Assembly (NCBI GenBank): GCA_946411565.1
Contig: CAMKEM010000032.1
Location: forward strand, 1-33,187
Length of the DNA: 33,187 nt
Direction: 5' to 3'
Source of the DNA: an uncultured Prevotellaceae bacterium
GTDB lineage: Bacteria > Bacteroidota > Bacteroidia > Bacteroidales > Bacteroidaceae
A program made the translations under genes and the position numbers. The notes under the pieces were generated by a model. The model had not been told where the DNA came from and made no database searches. It saw only the letters and a list, made by a program, of their open reading frames with translations. Numbering within the stretch: position 1 is the first letter of the stretch; each line of letters opens with the position of its first letter. Shown here piece by piece: positions 1 through 8,566 of this stretch.

Positions 1-53
1 AACCAGGAAAGGCAGGACCAGAATCTGCAGTGTTACCATTACACCATATCCCA
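1..53 (-). tRNA. tRNA-Gln (anticodon CUG), 3' part cut off by window edge
   Basis: Read on the minus strand, positions 53 to 1 give the acceptor 5' strand TGGGATA, a D arm with GTGT/ACAC stem, an anticodon arm with loop TTCTGGT (anticodon CTG, plus-strand bases 19-21), a variable loop and the start of the T arm. The T loop and acceptor 3' strand lie beyond base 1. The last anticodon-stem pair (A-C) is a mismatch, the other four pair. The tRNA starts about 47 bp after a good Bacteroidota -7 box. Confidence 0.88.
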
Positions 54-99
54 ATGCTCATTTGCAATGTTTGAAACCCTTGTTCCTTGATTGCGAGTG

Positions 100-130
100 C
101 AAAGGTACGAACTTTTTCTGTATCTTGCAA
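100..130 (-). promoter_or_regulatory. Promoter of the tRNA-Gln gene
   Basis: The minus strand reads TACCTTTG at 107-100, a full match to the Bacteroidota -7 consensus TAnnTTTG. A CTTG at about 131-128 sits 20 bp upstream in the -33 position. It points at the tRNA-Gln gene. Confidence 0.6.
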
Positions 131-242
131 GAAAATCGAGAAAAATTTTCAAAAAAAATCGCATTTTTGGCATTTTGCGCGAAAAACTAATAAAAAAATG
201 CAAATTTTGGGAGTTTTGAGGGGAAATTTCAAGAATAATGAC

Positions 243-250
243 TACCTTTG
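243..250 (+). promoter_or_regulatory. Probable -7 box for the rsfS-ftsH-cdsA operon
   Basis: TACCTTTG matches the Bacteroidota -7 consensus. The nearest TTTG lies 24 bp upstream, longer than the usual 19, so the -33 element is weak. Transcription from here would carry the GC-rich palindrome at 267-310 in the rsfS leader. Confidence 0.5.
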
Positions 251-266
251 TACTCGCAAAATAAAA

Positions 267-310
267 GACCCTCTCTCCGCTCCCCCCTGCATAGGGGGAG
301 GGGTGTGGTT
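267..310. repeat. GC-rich palindromic element (family 2), upstream of rsfS
   Basis: A C-run, a short centre (TGCATA) and a G-run make a hairpin with CCCCCC against GGGGGAGGGG, flanked by GACCCTCTCTCC and GTGTGGTT. The layout matches the copies at 9189, 13727, 15178 and 29930. Unlike most copies, this one lies in the presumed 5' leader of a gene rather than at a stop codon. Confidence 0.6.
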
Positions 311-382
311 CCGTAAGGGACATTGCATGATAAGGAAGAGAGGTATAGTCACATATTTATATAATAATAAAGAAAATTTATA

Positions 383-742
383 GTGGATTCAATAAAGGAA
401 TTGGTAAATGTAGCCGTTAAGGGCATACAGGAAAAGAAGGGTAAGGGTATCAGAATAATTGACCTCCGTGGTATCGATGGTGCTATCTGTCAGTATTTCA
501 TCGTGTGCGAGGGACAGAATCCTCAGCAGGTAAGTGCTATTGCCGACTCTGTAGAGGATATGGTACGCATAGAACTCAAGGATAAGCCTACCCACGTCGT
601 AGGTACAGAGAATGCACTCTGGATAGCTATGGATTATGTGGATGTTATGGTGCATATCTTTATGCCTGAAGCCCGCGACTTCTATAATCTTGAGAATCTC
701 TGGGAGGATGCCCCTTCAGAGGATATTCCAGATTTTGACTAA
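383..742 (+). CDS. rsfS: Ribosome silencing factor RsfS (Iojap/YbeB family)
   Basis: A 119-residue protein with the size and pattern of RsfS, which binds ribosomal protein uL14 on the large subunit and blocks subunit joining when nutrients are short. Visible family features are the central region around residues 33-75 (DGAICQYFIVCEG, then QQVSAIADSVED) and the later HVVGTENALWIAMDYVDVMVHIF stretch, shown here in parts: GTENALW near residue 74 and DYVDVMVHIF near 84-93. The start is GTG: an in-frame TAA lies 13 bases upstream and no ATG fits. The tail is acidic. It precedes ftsH by 74 bp, an order common in Bacteroidota, so the genes are probably co-transcribed. Confidence 0.93.
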   Translation: MDSIKELVNVAVKGIQEKKGKGIRIIDLRGIDGAICQYFIVCEGQNPQQVSAIADSVEDMVRIELKDKPTHVVGTENALWIAMDYVDVMVHIFMPEARDFYNLENLWEDAPSEDIPDFD

Positions 743-816
743 GGATTGGTGTTAGGAAGAACAACCAACATAGATTGCAAGCAATGCCTTGTGAAACTTA
801 AAACCTGAAATCAACA

Positions 817-2874
817 ATGCAAAAGCAGAATTTTTCTAATAACGATAATAAGCCTAAGATGCCTAAGTTCAATATGAACTGGATCTATGTGATGATTCTG
901 ATTGCTCTGTGTGTGACTTTCTTCACCGACGGAGGCAGTTCATTGCTGAGTGGCTCAAGTGCCAACAAGGTGTCGTATAGCACCTTCAAGGCGTATGTAG
1001 ATAGAGGTTATGCCAATAAGGTGGTAATCAATAAGCCTGAGAACTACCTGCGTATGTACGTATATGGAAGGAACGTGCGCGATGTGTTCAAGAAATCTAC
1101 CAAGGAAGTGGGACAGAATCCTTACGTTGAGGTAGAGATAGGTAGTGTTGATCAGGTAGAGGACTTCCTCAATGCAAAGCAGACCGAGGGCAAGTTCAAG
1201 GGCGATGTAGCTTACGACAACGAGAAGGCTGGTGGCATCGTTAGCTTCCTTCTCAACATAGCTCCACTGGCATTCTTCATATTCATCTGGCTCTTCTTCA
1301 TGGGAAGAATGGGTGGCGGTGGAGGCATCGGTGGCGGTGTGTTCAGCGTAGGTAAGTCAAAGGCTCGTGTCTATGGCAAGGAAAATAGTGTTGGCGTTAC
1401 ATTCAAGGATGTAGCCGGACAGATAGGCGCTAAGCAGGAGGTGCAGGAGATTGTTGAGTTCCTGAAGAATCCTGCAAAATACACAGATCTTGGTGGTAAG
1501 ATTCCGAAGGGAGCCTTGCTTGTAGGCCCTCCGGGAACTGGTAAGACCTTGCTTGCGAAGGCTGTTGCAGGTGAGGCTGGCGTTCCGTTCTTCTCAATGT
1601 CGGGTAGTGACTTCGTTGAGATGTTCGTGGGAGTTGGTGCTTCACGTGTTCGTGACACATTCCGTCAGGCAAAGGAGAAGAGCCCTTGTATCATCTTCAT
1701 CGATGAGATTGATGCCGTTGGTCGTGCACGTTCAAAGAACCCTTCAATGGGGGGTAATGACGAGCGTGAGAATACTCTTAATGCACTTCTCACCGAGATG
1801 GACGGCTTCGGTACTAACTCTGGTGTCATCATTCTTGCTGCTACCAACCGTGTGGATATGCTCGATAAGGCTCTGCTTCGTGCAGGTCGTTTCGATCGTC
1901 AGATTCATGTTGACCTTCCTGACCTTACAGAGCGTAAGGAGATATTCCAAGTGCATCTGAAGCCTATCAAGGTAGAGGAGACTCTTGATATTGATATGCT
2001 TGCACGTCAGACTCCGGGCTTCTCTGGTGCTGATATTGCTAACGTATGTAATGAGGCTGCTTTGATTGCAGCTCGTCACGATTCAAAGGTGGTTAGCCGT
2101 CAGGATTTCCTTGATGCCGTTGATAGAATCATCGGTGGTTTGGAGAAGAAGACAAAGGTGATGACCGCTGCAGAGAAGCGTGCTATTGCGCTTCATGAGG
2201 CTGGTCATGCTACAATCTCTTGGTTCACAGAGTTTGCTAACCCATTGGTTAAGGTCAGCATCGTACCACGTGGTAATGCTCTTGGTGCAGCTTGGTATAT
2301 GCCAGAGGAGCGTCAGCTTAACACAAAGGAGCAGATGCTCGACGAGATGTGTAGCTTGCTTGGTGGTCGTGCTGCTGAGGAGTTGTTCACAGGTCATATT
2401 TCTTCTGGAGCTATGAATGACCTTGAGCGTGCAACAAAGAGTGCGTATGGTATGATTGCGTATGCAGGTATGAGCGATAAGTTGCCTAATATCTGCTACT
2501 ACAATAACAATGAATATAGTTTCCAACGTCCTTATTCTGAGGCTACTGCTCAGATGATTGACGAGGAGGTGCTGAAGATGATTAATGAGCAGTATGCCCG
2601 TGCAAAGGCTATTCTTACAGAGCATAAGGAAGGTCATAACGAGCTTGCTCAGATGCTTATCGACAAGGAGGTGATCTTCGCAGAGGATGTGGAGCGTATC
2701 TTCGGTAAGCGTCCTTGGACTTCACGCGCTCAGGAGATTATTCAGGCTAATGATGAGCAGAAAGCCAAGTTTGAGGCTGAGGCAGAGGAGTGGGAGAGAC
2801 GTACTAAGGGTACTGTAGGTTCTGCTTCTGATTCTGCTGATGCTAATGCAAATGGAGGTGAGACTCATGAATAA
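817..2874 (+). CDS. ftsH: ATP-dependent zinc metalloprotease FtsH
   Basis: Membrane-anchored AAA+ protease of 685 residues that degrades misfolded membrane proteins and short-lived regulators. Transmembrane segments lie at about 21-38 and 143-162 with a periplasmic FtsH_ext region between them. A Gly-rich linker follows. The AAA module has Walker A GPPGTGKT (237-244), Walker B FIDEID with D296/E297, and the second region of homology with LRAGRFDRQ (354-362, Arg fingers R355 and R358/R361). The protease has HEAGH at 460-464 (zinc ligands H460 and H464, catalytic E461) and the third ligand is probably D535 in SGAMND. The tail is charged and Ala-rich. Its last codons overlap the start of cdsA by 8 bases, so the two are likely translationally coupled. 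Confidence 0.98.
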   Translation: MQKQNFSNNDNKPKMPKFNMNWIYVMILIALCVTFFTDGGSSLLSGSSANKVSYSTFKAYVDRGYANKVVINKPENYLRMYVYGRNVRDVFKKSTKEVGQNPYVEVEIGSVDQVEDFLNAKQTEGKFKGDVAYDNEKAGGIVSFLLNIAPLAFFIFIWLFFMGRMGGGGGIGGGVFSVGKSKARVYGKENSVGVTFKDVAGQIGAKQEVQEIVEFLKNPAKYTDLGGKIPKGALLVGPPGTGKTLLAKAVAGEAGVPFFSMSGSDFVEMFVGVGASRVRDTFRQAKEKSPCIIFIDEIDAVGRARSKNPSMGGNDERENTLNALLTEMDGFGTNSGVIILAATNRVDMLDKALLRAGRFDRQIHVDLPDLTERKEIFQVHLKPIKVEETLDIDMLARQTPGFSGADIANVCNEAALIAARHDSKVVSRQDFLDAVDRIIGGLEKKTKVMTAAEKRAIALHEAGHATISWFTEFANPLVKVSIVPRGNALGAAWYMPEERQLNTKEQMLDEMCSLLGGRAAEELFTGHISSGAMNDLERATKSAYGMIAYAGMSDKLPNICYYNNNEYSFQRPYSEATAQMIDEEVLKMINEQYARAKAILTEHKEGHNELAQMLIDKEVIFAEDVERIFGKRPWTSRAQEIIQANDEQKAKFEAEAEEWERRTKGTVGSASDSADANANGGETHE

Positions 2875-3727
2875 TTTTGTCGTTAGGACTATCACGGGCG
2901 TTCTGTTCGTGGCTGTTGTTGTGACTTGCTTTCTCAAACCTATTGCAATGGTCGGTTTCTTCGCCCTTGTAACAGGCTTGTCTATTTGGGAGTTCACAGG
3001 ACTTGTAAATCAGCGTGACAACGTTAAGGTGAATCGCTTTATCTCTACAGTAGCCGGTGTGTATCTTTTCCTTGCCTTTGCAGGATGGTGCATGCAGGTG
3101 GTTCCTTCAGCAGCTTTCGTTCCTTATCTCATCACGGTGGTGTATCTCTTCATCAGCGAACTCTATCAGAAGAATGAGGATGCCATAAACGATTGGGCTT
3201 ACACTATGCTCTCTCAGATGTATGTGGCTCTGCCTTTCGCTTGCATCAATATGCTTGCTTTCCGCTATGATGGGGGTGATACAAAATACGGTCTCTTGTT
3301 GCCTTTGAGCATCTTCGTGTTCCTGTGGTGCAACGATACTGGTGCTTACCTCTCTGGTTCACTTTTTGGCAAGCATAAGCTGTTCCCAAGAATATCTCCT
3401 GCAAAGTCATGGGAGGGTAGCATTGGTGGTGGAATCCTCGTGTGTCTGGTTGCGTGGCTGATGTCTTACGTTGATCATAACAACGTGCTTGAGAGCTTCG
3501 GGGCAATTCCTACAGGATTGAGCACTCTGCAATGGATTGGCATGGGCTTGGTGGTTGTCTTCTTTGGAACATGGGGCGACCTCGTAGAGAGCCTTTTCAA
3601 GCGTACTCTCGGTGTAAAGGATAGCGGAAACATCCTCCCAGGTCATGGTGGTATGCTTGATCGTTTCGACTCTTCCCTGATGGCTATCCCAGCCGTTGTG
3701 GTGTATGTGATGAGCGTGACGATGTAG
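2867..3727 (+). CDS. cdsA: Phosphatidate cytidylyltransferase (CDP-diacylglycerol synthase)
   Basis: Makes CDP-diacylglycerol from phosphatidate and CTP, the precursor of bacterial phospholipids, in the inner membrane. The 286-residue protein is strongly hydrophobic with about seven to eight membrane segments. It ends with the family signature KRTLGVKDSGNILPGHGG followed by MLDRFDS, which holds the conserved Lys-Asp, His-Gly-Gly and Asp-Arg-x-Asp positions. The ATG at 2867 ([11 protein letters not shown]) is chosen because the hydrophobic segment begins right after it. An ATG at 2840 would lie 35 bases inside ftsH and add an unconserved tail. It overlaps the ftsH stop by 8 bases and probably ends the rsfS-ftsH-cdsA operon, with tRNA-Arg 39 bp downstream. 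Confidence 0.95.
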   Translation: MNNFVVRTITGVLFVAVVVTCFLKPIAMVGFFALVTGLSIWEFTGLVNQRDNVKVNRFISTVAGVYLFLAFAGWCMQVVPSAAFVPYLITVVYLFISELYQKNEDAINDWAYTMLSQMYVALPFACINMLAFRYDGGDTKYGLLLPLSIFVFLWCNDTGAYLSGSLFGKHKLFPRISPAKSWEGSIGGGILVCLVAWLMSYVDHNNVLESFGAIPTGLSTLQWIGMGLVVVFFGTWGDLVESLFKRTLGVKDSGNILPGHGGMLDRFDSSLMAIPAVVVYVMSVTM

Positions 3728-3766
3728 TAAAATAGTAAATAGTACATTGTAAATAGTAAATAACTT

Positions 3767-3840
3767 GGCCTTGTAGCTTAGCTGAATAGAGCGTCAGATT
3801 CCGGTTCTGAAGGTCATGGGTTTGAATCCCATCAAGGTCA
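3767..3840 (+). tRNA. tRNA-Arg (anticodon CCG)
   Basis: A 74-base cloverleaf. Acceptor strands GGCCTTG and CAAGGTC pair with one G-U, the anticodon stem TCAGA/TCTGA holds the loop TTCCGGT with anticodon CCG at 3801-3803, and the T arm ATGGG-TTTGAAT-CCCAT is clear. Discriminator A at 3840; the CCA end is not encoded. No promoter of its own is visible in the 39 AT-rich bases after cdsA, and a strong terminator follows 9 bases later, so it may be transcribed with the ftsH-cdsA operon. Confidence 0.95.
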
Positions 3841-3849
3841 CTGTTAGCT

Positions 3850-3895
3850 TGCTGAGTATATGTGAGTGTTGCTCATGTATGCTCAGCATTTTTTT
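3850..3895 (+). terminator. Rho-independent terminator after tRNA-Arg
   Basis: Stem of 17 pairs (3850-3866 with 3872-3888, three of them G-U) around the loop TGTTG, followed by seven T. It would end the cdsA/tRNA transcript. Confidence 0.85.
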
Positions 3896-3947
3896 GTCAG
3901 TTTAGTATCGAAGATGCGTTTTGGTTTAATCCTCGAACTTCCTTTCT

Positions 3948-3984
3948 AATAAAATAAAAACTCCCAGCACTTAGGTGCTGGGAG
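3948..3984 (-). terminator. Rho-independent terminator of the TonB-C-domain gene
   Basis: CTCCCAGCAC and GTGCTGGGAG (3961-3970, 3975-3984) form a perfect 10-bp stem with loop TTAG. On the minus strand it is followed by TTTTTATTTTATT. It lies 82 bp beyond the stop of the gene at 4067-5410. Confidence 0.85.
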
Positions 3985-4066
3985 GGAGATACATGAACAC
4001 AAGGTACGAAATGAAAATGTACGATGTTCATCTGTTTATGGTGCGTTTTTCTTAATAAAAATCCGA

Positions 4067-5410
4067 TTAATTTGGTAAGGTGAATGTTACAGGTACGCTG
4101 TACTTGGTGTTTACTCTTTCACCATGATGGCGACCTGGAATCCACTTAGGCATAGAAGAGATAACGCGTTTTGCCTCTGCATCGAGAAGTGGATCGGATG
4201 AACGTGTGATTTCTACGTCTGTTACCTTACCCTCGTTTGTGATTACGAACTGACAGGTTACACGTCCCTGAATCCTGTTCTGTGCTGCGAGTGGTGGATA
4301 TTGTACCTGATTGTAGAGGTAGTTGGCGAGAGCGAGAGTTCCACCTGGGAATTCAGGCATTTCATCTACTACTTCGTATATTCTCTTTGAATTGTCAGCT
4401 TCTGTTGCAGCAATCTGTTTAATCTGATTTGCAATGTCACCATACTTAACCATGAAGAGACCGTGATTCTTGCTCTTTTGCTTTGAACCGCCAATCTGCT
4501 GTACAATATAGTCTTCTGCAGAGAGACCGCCTGTAGTGCTCTGTTCTGCTGCTGAAAGGATGTCGAATGTGCTAACGTTGAAGGTTACAGGAGCGTACTG
4601 CTTGTGGATGTCTTCTACACGAATCTGGATAGAAGGTTGCTTTGTCTTGAGCACACCGAGGAGCTGCTTGTAGTAATTCTTTGCCATACAAGCCTCGATG
4701 AAAGCCTCAATCCATTCGTTGCGTGCCACCATACCATTAGTAGCCGTGAGTTTCTGGTATGAATCGCTTGTGGTGAGCATTGTGCAGTGGAGCACGTTCT
4801 TGCTGTTAAGGCGGGCATAGGATATGCCTACGCTGTCGTGAGGGATGTAAACCTGCTCCAAAAGACTCTTGAGGGCGCGGTCAACGAGTGATGTGGAGAG
4901 GAATGTCCTAAAGTCGGAAGTCACGTCGCCATTGTTGATGGTGAGGGAGTTCATGATTTCCGCAAAGTTAAGTGTGAATGTATAATAAGGTACATTCTGG
5001 TGTGGGTTCATTACGAACACGTCCCATGTAAGCTTTGAATCCTCAAGAGCCTTTAAGAACTTAGGATTTTCGTGAACCTCTTTTGTGAGGTGGTATAGTC
5101 CGAAATGGAAGTTAACATATCGGTTCTCCTGTGCATCGGTCTTGAACTTGCCTTCGGTAAGCTCTGGGAAGAGTGGGGTGAATGTTCCTTCCTCCTTATT
5201 GAATATAACTTTGACACGATCTTGATCAATTTGCATATTGGCGAGTGTCACCTTGATGATTGAATTGTAGGTGCCGAAATGTTGTTTAAGCCTGTCTATG
5301 TACGCGCTGATACATTCACGTGCCTCATCCTGTGACATTTCGTATGCCATAGTAGGTAGAGAAAATAGCATTACAGCTATCAGAAGTAGGGTGTTTTTTA
5401 ATGATTTCAT
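4067..5410 (-). CDS. Secreted protein with C-terminal TonB domain
   Basis: The 447-residue protein starts with a signal peptide (MKSLKNTLLLIAVMLFSLPT, cleavage probably after MA, residues 21-22). Residues about 23-335 form a domain I do not recognise. Residues about 345-447 are a TonB C-terminal domain: EFPGG near the start, YPPLAAQNRIQGRV, the V-T-D-V-E-I strand and the final VPVTF strand. Classical TonB has an N-terminal membrane anchor and a Pro-rich linker; neither is seen, so this is more likely a soluble periplasmic relative than an energy transducer bound to ExbB. It is monocistronic, with its own canonical promoter and terminator. The domain call is firm; the role is not known. Confidence 0.8.
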   Translation of the reverse strand: MKSLKNTLLLIAVMLFSLPTMAYEMSQDEARECISAYIDRLKQHFGTYNSIIKVTLANMQIDQDRVKVIFNKEEGTFTPLFPELTEGKFKTDAQENRYVNFHFGLYHLTKEVHENPKFLKALEDSKLTWDVFVMNPHQNVPYYTFTLNFAEIMNSLTINNGDVTSDFRTFLSTSLVDRALKSLLEQVYIPHDSVGISYARLNSKNVLHCTMLTTSDSYQKLTATNGMVARNEWIEAFIEACMAKNYYKQLLGVLKTKQPSIQIRVEDIHKQYAPVTFNVSTFDILSAAEQSTTGGLSAEDYIVQQIGGSKQKSKNHGLFMVKYGDIANQIKQIAATEADNSKRIYEVVDEMPEFPGGTLALANYLYNQVQYPPLAAQNRIQGRVTCQFVITNEGKVTDVEITRSSDPLLDAEAKRVISSMPKWIPGRHHGERVNTKYSVPVTFTLPN

Positions 5411-5567
5411 ATGGAATAAGTGTTAAAAGGTTTTTTAATTCTTGTTATTTACATGGAGTTATAAGGTCTTCTCGTTTTATGGAGTTTTAGCCTTTAGTTG
5501 CAATAGCCATATTGGGGCTATGACGTTGACTTTTGGCCTTCTAAACCATTAAGCCGAACTTCTGTTG

Positions 5568-5598
5568 CAAAGTTAGCAAAAAATTTTGAAGAAACAAA
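5568..5598 (-). promoter_or_regulatory. Canonical Bacteroidota promoter of the TonB-C-domain gene
   Basis: On the minus strand TTTG (5598-5595), a spacer of exactly 19 bp, then TAACTTTG (5575-5568). This predicts a leader of about 150 bases before the ATG at 5410. Confidence 0.8.
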
Positions 5599-5859
5599 TT
5601 TTTTTTGTGAAATTTTGTATTGTAACGATGTTTTTATAGTAAATGTGTTCGATTTTGTGATCGATAATACGTTTTCTGTGTATTTTTTACAAATATTTTC
5701 GCTCAAGTTCAAAGAAAGATGAGTTTTGAGGGCTAAAAAACTTGCAATTTACATTTTCCAAATAGGATAAAAGCCCCTCTTGATAGGACTATTTGTACAA
5801 AAATGTGAAAGAAATATAGGAAATATAGGATAATGTGATTATATGTAAGTGAAATGTAG

Positions 5860-5867
5860 TAATTTTG
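5860..5867 (+). promoter_or_regulatory. -7 box of the acyl ligase fusion gene
   Basis: TAATTTTG fits TAnnTTTG and lies 31 bp before the ATG at 5899. No good TTTG is seen at the -33 position. The rest of the 488-bp gap between the divergent genes (5411-5898) is AT-rich and holds the other promoter and a short direct repeat, AAATATAGGA twice, near 5812-5831; I see no gene in it. Confidence 0.55.
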
Positions 5868-5898
5868 CATGTAGAAAGGTTATAAATTTATAATTGAG

Positions 5899-8376
5899 AT
5901 GAAACTTAGTCTTGATAGAATAGCAATAATGTCTTCTGCTGGGGATGTGACCTATAGGGAGATGTTGCAACATGTAAGTGTGTTTGGGAGTTATACAAAG
6001 GAACTTAATCCAAAGAAAACCATTATATTCAGCGAAAACAGAATTGGCTGGGTTTATGCATTCTTTTCTGTTTGGCAGAATAGGAGTATAGCCGTGCCTG
6101 TTGATGCTACGGCTACTGTTTCTGACCTTGAGTACATTGTAAGGGATTGTACTCCTGAGTGTATGTGGGTGTCAGAGGCTTGTGAGAAGGTGGCAAGGGA
6201 GGTCGTTTCCCATTTGGATTTCGAGGTGAAAGTCTTCATAATCAATGAGGTTGAGAAGGAAAATGCCAATGGTGCTGAGGTTGTTACTTCTACCATTGAC
6301 CAGACAAGTTATGAGGATAACGACATTGCACTTATCATCTATACCTCTGGTACAACAGGAACACCAAAGGGTGTTATGCTGACCTATAAGAACCTATGGG
6401 CAAACAAGGCTGGTGTATGTGATGAGGTTAATGTGTTCAATGGTAAGAGAAGAACATTGATGCTGCTTCCTGTTCACCATGTGTTGCCATTGATGGGTAC
6501 TGTCATTATCCCTATCTTGCAGGGTGATGGAATAATCATCTGTGAAACATTGCAGGGACCTGACATTATGGAGGCATTATGCAGAGGTAAGGTTGGAATC
6601 TTCGTTGGTGTGCCTCGCCTTTGGCAGATGCTGTATTCTGGCATTATGAAGAAGATAAATGCCAGTTTCGTGGCTCGTACATTGTTCAAGATATGCAAGA
6701 AGGCAAAGAGTCCTAAGCTCTCAAGGATTGTCTTCTCTTCTGTTCATAAGAAGATGGGTGGACATCTGGATTACTGCGTATGTGGTGGTGCAGCCCTTGA
6801 CAAGGAGATTGGAGAGGGACTTACTGCTCTGGGCATTAATCTGCTTGAGGGCTATGGCATGACGGAGATGGCTCCTATCATCGCATTCACACGTCCGGGA
6901 GATTATATCTGCGGTTGTGCAGGATTGCCTTTGCCTTCCGTTGAGTGTAAGATTGTGAATGGCGAGCTTTGTTGTAAAGGTAATAACCTTATGAAAGGCT
7001 ATTACAACCGTCCTGAGGAAACTGCTCAGGTTATAGATACTGACGGATATCTTCATACGGGTGACCTTGCCTATCTGGACGAGAAGGGTAGGGTATATCT
7101 CACGGGCAGAACAAAGGAAATAATCGTTCTCTCTAATGGTAAGAACGTACAGCCTAATGAGATTGAATATAAGCTGGAGAAGTTTGAGAACCGTGTGAAG
7201 GAGGCAGCCGTTATTCAGAATGGTGACATGCTGATGGGCATTATCGTACCTAATGAGGTATGGGCAAGAAATCTTTCGGATGAGGAAGTTGAGATTGCCT
7301 TGAAGAAGGAGGTCGTTGAGCCTTATAACCTCACGGTTACTAACTATAAGAAGCTGATGAGCATCTTCGTGTATAGAGGTGATCTTCCAAGAACAAAGCT
7401 CGACAAACTTCAGCGCTTCAAGCTCAAGGATATTATCAAGAGTAAAGGAGAAGGTGTAAAGAATAAGGTTGAGAGTGCAGAGGAGATGACCAATGAGATG
7501 CGCATTCTCAAGGAGTATATTGAGTCTGAGAAGAATGTGGTTGTTCATGCGGATGATCATCTTGAGACCGACCTAGCCTTTGACTCTCTTGATAAGGTAG
7601 GTTTGCAGGGATTCATTGAGCAGACTTTCGGTGTGGATATTCAGCCAGAGATGATGACAACGCTCAGGTCGGTTGCTGAGAAGGTGGAGAGTGGCAAGAC
7701 TCATATCGACGTGAACAAGATGGATTGGCATGAGATGCTTCTTGCAAATAACTCTTCGCTCGAATTGCCTTCTACCTCGCTTTTCTATCCTCTTCACTCT
7801 AAGATGTTCAAGGTATTCCTTAAGCTGAACAACCGATTGAAGATTGTTGGTGAGAATAATGTTCCGAAGAAAGGACCATTTATCATTGCACCTAATCATC
7901 AGAGCTTTATTGATGGTGCTATCGTGGTTTCTGGATTGAGCTGTAAGACATTGAAGAATACGTATTTCTATGCAACAGAGGAGCATGTAAAGCATCCTTT
8001 GTTGAAGGCTATGGCTAAGAGGAATAATGTTATCCTGATGGAGAAGCGTAATCTGAAGAATTCCATTCTGAAGCTTTCGGAGGTTCTGAAGCAGGGTAAG
8101 AATGTTATCATCTTCCCAGAGGGCTCACGTTCATTTGATGGTGATATGGTGCCTTTCAAGAAGACTTTCGCTATTCTTAGTAAGGAACTGAACGTGCCTG
8201 TGGTACCTGTTTGTATTCGTGGTGCGTATGGTGTGCTTCCAAGAGGTTCAAGGTGGATTAAGTCAAAGAAGATAGAGGTTGAATATCTTCCACCTGTAAT
8301 GCCTAAGGATGGAGATACTTACGAGAGTGTTTCGGATAAGGTTAGGGATGGTATTCAAAAGGTGCTGAAAAACTAA
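5899..8376 (+). CDS. Acyl-CoA/acyl-ACP synthetase - acyl carrier - lysophospholipid acyltransferase fusion
   Basis: An 825-residue protein with three joined parts. Residues 1 to about 510 are an ANL-family AMP-forming acyl ligase: P-loop YTSGTTGTPKG (148-158), GYGMTE, and YLHTGDLAYLDEKG with the acyl-adenylate Asp. Residues about 522-600 are an acyl-carrier domain with the phosphopantetheine serine in DSLDKVG (S563). Residues about 625-825 are a PlsC-type acyltransferase with NHQSFID (H667, D672) and FPEGSRS (739-745). The parts recall E. coli Aas, which has acyltransferase first and no carrier domain of its own. A plausible job is to activate free or recycled fatty acids, load them on the built-in carrier and pass them to a lysophospholipid. 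Substrate is not shown by the sequence. The gene stands alone between its promoter and a bidirectional hairpin. Confidence 0.9.
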   Translation: MKLSLDRIAIMSSAGDVTYREMLQHVSVFGSYTKELNPKKTIIFSENRIGWVYAFFSVWQNRSIAVPVDATATVSDLEYIVRDCTPECMWVSEACEKVAREVVSHLDFEVKVFIINEVEKENANGAEVVTSTIDQTSYEDNDIALIIYTSGTTGTPKGVMLTYKNLWANKAGVCDEVNVFNGKRRTLMLLPVHHVLPLMGTVIIPILQGDGIIICETLQGPDIMEALCRGKVGIFVGVPRLWQMLYSGIMKKINASFVARTLFKICKKAKSPKLSRIVFSSVHKKMGGHLDYCVCGGAALDKEIGEGLTALGINLLEGYGMTEMAPIIAFTRPGDYICGCAGLPLPSVECKIVNGELCCKGNNLMKGYYNRPEETAQVIDTDGYLHTGDLAYLDEKGRVYLTGRTKEIIVLSNGKNVQPNEIEYKLEKFENRVKEAAVIQNGDMLMGIIVPNEVWARNLSDEEVEIALKKEVVEPYNLTVTNYKKLMSIFVYRGDLPRTKLDKLQRFKLKDIIKSKGEGVKNKVESAEEMTNEMRILKEYIESEKNVVVHADDHLETDLAFDSLDKVGLQGFIEQTFGVDIQPEMMTTLRSVAEKVESGKTHIDVNKMDWHEMLLANNSSLELPSTSLFYPLHSKMFKVFLKLNNRLKIVGENNVPKKGPFIIAPNHQSFIDGAIVVSGLSCKTLKNTYFYATEEHVKHPLLKAMAKRNNVILMEKRNLKNSILKLSEVLKQGKNVIIFPEGSRSFDGDMVPFKKTFAILSKELNVPVVPVCIRGAYGVLPRGSRWIKSKKIEVEYLPPVMPKDGDTYESVSDKVRDGIQKVLKN

Positions 8377-8566
8377 AGCCTAACTAAGCTTTTTCTCCCT
8401 AAGGTCGAAGGGTCTAACGACAAATCTCACAAAAGGAAGGGGGTAGATAGTAATGCCGCTTATGGAATTGTTCATAACGAACTATCCATAAGCGGCATTT
8501 ATGTATTTATTCTTTAGCCGAAAATACTATAACACATCCTTCCCTTTGGGAAGGCTTGGTTAGGCT
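8377..8566. repeat. Inverted pair of family-2 elements between two convergent stop codons
   Basis: AGCCTAACTAAGC (8377-8389) begins directly after the TAA of the acyl-ligase gene. Its inverted partner GCTTGGTTAGGCT (8554-8566) overlaps the TAG of the rubrerythrin gene (8567-8565 on minus); 12 of 13 bases pair. Next to the right partner lies a perfect CCTTCCC-TTT-GGGAAGG hairpin (8538-8554). The left partner is followed by a degenerate CTCCCTAAGGTCGAAGGG. Confidence 0.6.
8452..8499. terminator. Bidirectional hairpin between convergent genes
   Basis: Two perfect 15-bp arms (8452-8466 and 8485-8499) with an 18-base loop that itself can pair GTTC with GAAC. T-rich sequence follows on plus (TTATGTATTTATTC). 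It lies between the acyl-ligase fusion and rubrerythrin and likely ends both transcripts. Confidence 0.75.

Noticed and set aside
87..383. 98-codon frame on plus upstream of rsfS
   Set aside because: It runs through the tRNA promoter, AT-rich DNA and a GC-rich palindrome; no protein-like composition or known family.
5518..5712. 64-codon frame on minus in the TonB-domain/acyl-ligase gap
   Set aside because: It contains the canonical TTTG/TAACTTTG promoter and is low-complexity AT-rich sequence.
8399..8450. Possible regulatory RNA between convergent genes
   Set aside because: The segment is a degenerate family-2 palindrome flanking a bidirectional terminator; no separate promoter.
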